Shown here one piece after another: positions 44,001 through 47,000 of a stretch of 64,000 nucleotides of DNA. The notes below the pieces were generated by a model that made no database searches, had not been told where the DNA came from, and saw only the letters and a list, made by a program, of their open reading frames with translations. The DNA is taken from NCBI RefSeq assembly GCF_002013895.1, contig NZ_MAFQ01000017.1, positions 1-64,000 of the forward strand. The letters run 5' to 3'. The stretch is from Mycobacteroides franklinii. Lineage in GTDB: Bacteria > Actinomycetota > Actinomycetes > Mycobacteriales > Mycobacteriaceae. The translations under genes were made by a program, and so were the position numbers. Numbering within the stretch: the stretch's first letter is position 1; each line of letters starts with the position of its first letter.

Positions 44001-47000
44001 CCGCGCCGACGAGCAGGTCAAGATCCGTGGATATCGGATAGAACTTGGTGAAATCCAGTCTGCGCTGGCCGATCTGGATGGTGTGGAGCAGGCGGTTGTG
44101 GTGGCACGGGAGGATCGTGCGGGCGACAAACGTTTGGTCGGCTACATCACCGGAACCGCCGATCCCGACGCGGCGCGTGCCGCGCTTTCGGAGCAGTTGC
44201 CGGGCTACATGGTGCCGGCCGCGGTCATGCGGCTGGACGCGTTGCCGCTGACGCCCAACGGAAAGCTCGATAAGCGAGCGTTGCCCGTTCCGGAGTACCA
44301 GGGAGGCCAGTATCGGGCCCCGGTAAGCCCGGTCGAGGAGCTGTTGGCCGGTATCTACGCCCAGGTTCTGGGGTTGGAGCGGGTCGGCGCCGACGAGTCG
44401 TTTTTCGAGTTGGGTGGGGACAGCATCCTGTCGATGCAGGTGGTGGCACGGGCGCGGGCTGCGGGTTTGATGTGCAGGCCCCGAGATGTATTCGTCGAGC
44501 AGTCGGTAGCACGGCTGGCCCGCGTCGTGGTGGTTGATGACGGCGTGAATGTTGCGGCGGACGACGGCGTCGGACCCTTGCGCCCGACCCCGATCATGGC
44601 GTGGCTGCAGAACGTGGACGGCCCGATCGATGAGTTCAACCAGACCATGGTGGTGCAGGCCCCGGCAGGGGTTGCCGAGGCCGATGTGGCGATTGTGTTG
44701 CAGGCTTTGTTGGATCGTCATGCCATGCTGCGGCTGCGTATCGACGACGGCGAGGATGGCCGCGGTGGCGGGGACGGTTGGTCGTTGACGGTAACCGAGC
44801 CGGGGACCGTGGCTGTCGCGGAGCATGTGCAATCGGTGGATGAACTCACGGACGAGGCAGTGCGCGAAGCACGCGCACACCTGAATCCTCATGCCGGTGT
44901 CATGCTCAGCGCGTTGTGGGTACCGGCCACCGGACAGCTGGTGGTAATCATCCATCACCTGGCCATCGATGCGGTGTCCTGGCTGGTTCTGTTGGAAGAT
45001 CTCAACATCGCCTGGGCCCAGCACCATGCGGGTCATCCGATCGTTCTGTCCGCGCCCCGCACCTCATTCTCGCGGTGGGCGCAGCTGCTCGATGAACATG
45101 CCCATGAGGCGGAAGTTGTTGCCCAGGCACAAGCCTGGCGGCAGGTGACCGATACCCCGGCGGTTTTCCCGGCAGTGCACCCGGAACAAGACACCTACGC
45201 CAATGCGGGCCGGCTGTCGCTCACCTTCGATGACGCCGAGACCGTCAAGGTGCTGCTGGCGGAGGTGCCCGCGGCATTCCACACCCGGATCCACGAAATC
45301 CTGCTCATCGCCTTCGCTCTCGCCACTACCGAATTCACCGGCAGTGACACCGTGGGCATCGACGTCGAAGCCCACGGGCGCCAAGAAGAACTCGATCCAA
45401 CCGTCGACCTGTCCCGTACCGTGGGCTGGTTTACCGCGAAATACCCAGTGGCTCTGTCGGTGTCCGGTCTCGATTGGTCACAGGTTGGTGCGGGGGAGGC
45501 CGCGCTCGCCGCCGTCGTCAAGGACGCCAAGGAGCAGTTGGGCCGGCATCCGGACGGGATGACCTATGGCGCGCTGCGCTACCTGAACACCGATGTCGAC
45601 GTGAACGGGGCCGACCCGGTGATCGGGTTCAACTACTTCGGGCGCCAGGGCGGCCCGGGAACCGATATGGCCGCCGATGGCTGGCGGATATGCCAGGACG
45701 GATCGTCGGCCACCCGCGTGGCCACGGCGATACCCATGCCGCTGATGCACACCGTGGAGCTCAACGCCGTCACCATAGACACCGGCGACGGCCCGCACCT
45801 GCACGCCGACTGGACTTGGGCGCCTTCGGCTCTCACCGAAGCCCAGGTACGTCGGCTGAGCCGACTCTGGTTCGAGGCCCTCGCCGGCATCTGCGCCCTG
45901 GTGCGCTCCGGTGGCGGCGGGTTCACTCCGTCGGATATCGCACCGGCCCGCCTGAGTCAGCACGAGATCGACCAACTTGCGCGCCTGCATCGCATCGATG
46001 ATGTGCTGCCGCTGACACCCCTGCAACAGGGATTGTTCTTCCACGCCAATGCCATTCGTGGTGCTGAAGATCTGTACGCGATGCAGATGGACATCGGTCT
46101 GCGCGGTCCGCTCGACCAGCTCCGCCTCCGCGCCGCGATGCAGGCGGTCATCGCTCGCCATCCGAATCTGGTCGCCCGGTTCTATGGCCAGTTCGAGGAA
46201 CCGGTGCAGGTCATTCCCGCCGACCCCGTAATCGCCTGGCGTTTTGTCGATCTCGCTGGCGAGACCATTCATGACATCGATGCCCAGGTTTTCCAGGTAT
46301 GCGCGACCGAGCGTGCGGCGGTATGTGACCTCGCCAACGAACCGGTTTTCCGGGTGGCGTTGATCCGTACCGGTGAGCACCAGCATCGGCTGGTGCTCAC
46401 CAACCACCACATTGTTCTCGATGGTTGGTCGATGCCGATTCTGTTGGGTGAGATTTTCGCCGGCTATTACGGTCATGCGCTGCCGGAGGCGGCGCCCTAC
46501 CGCGGCTACGTGAGCTGGCTCGCGGCACGCGACACCGAGGCTGCGCGCGCGGCCTGGCGCGAGGTATTCGCGAACCTCGACACTCCCACTCTGGTGAGTC
46601 CGGGACACCGGCTGGGACGAGGCTTGCGTGGCAGTCGATCCTGCGAAGTACCGGCCGACACCGTTCACGCGCTATCCGCATTGGCCCGCTCGTCCCGGAC
46701 GACCGTCAACACCGTGCTGCAGGCGGCCTGGGCTGTGGTGATGGCCTCGCTGACAGGGCAGCGCGACATCACGTTCGGTACCACCGTCTCCGGTAGGCCA
46801 CCGGAGGTGCACGGCGCGGAATCCATGGTGGGACTGCTGATCAACACCGTCCCGGTGCGTGCCAACCTCACCGCGACAACCACCGTCAGTGACCTGCTGG
46901 CGCAGCTACAAGATGCACACAACCTCACGCTGGACCATCAGCACCTCACGCTCAACGAGATTCATCGCGTTACCGGCCACGATCAACTCTTCGACACGCT

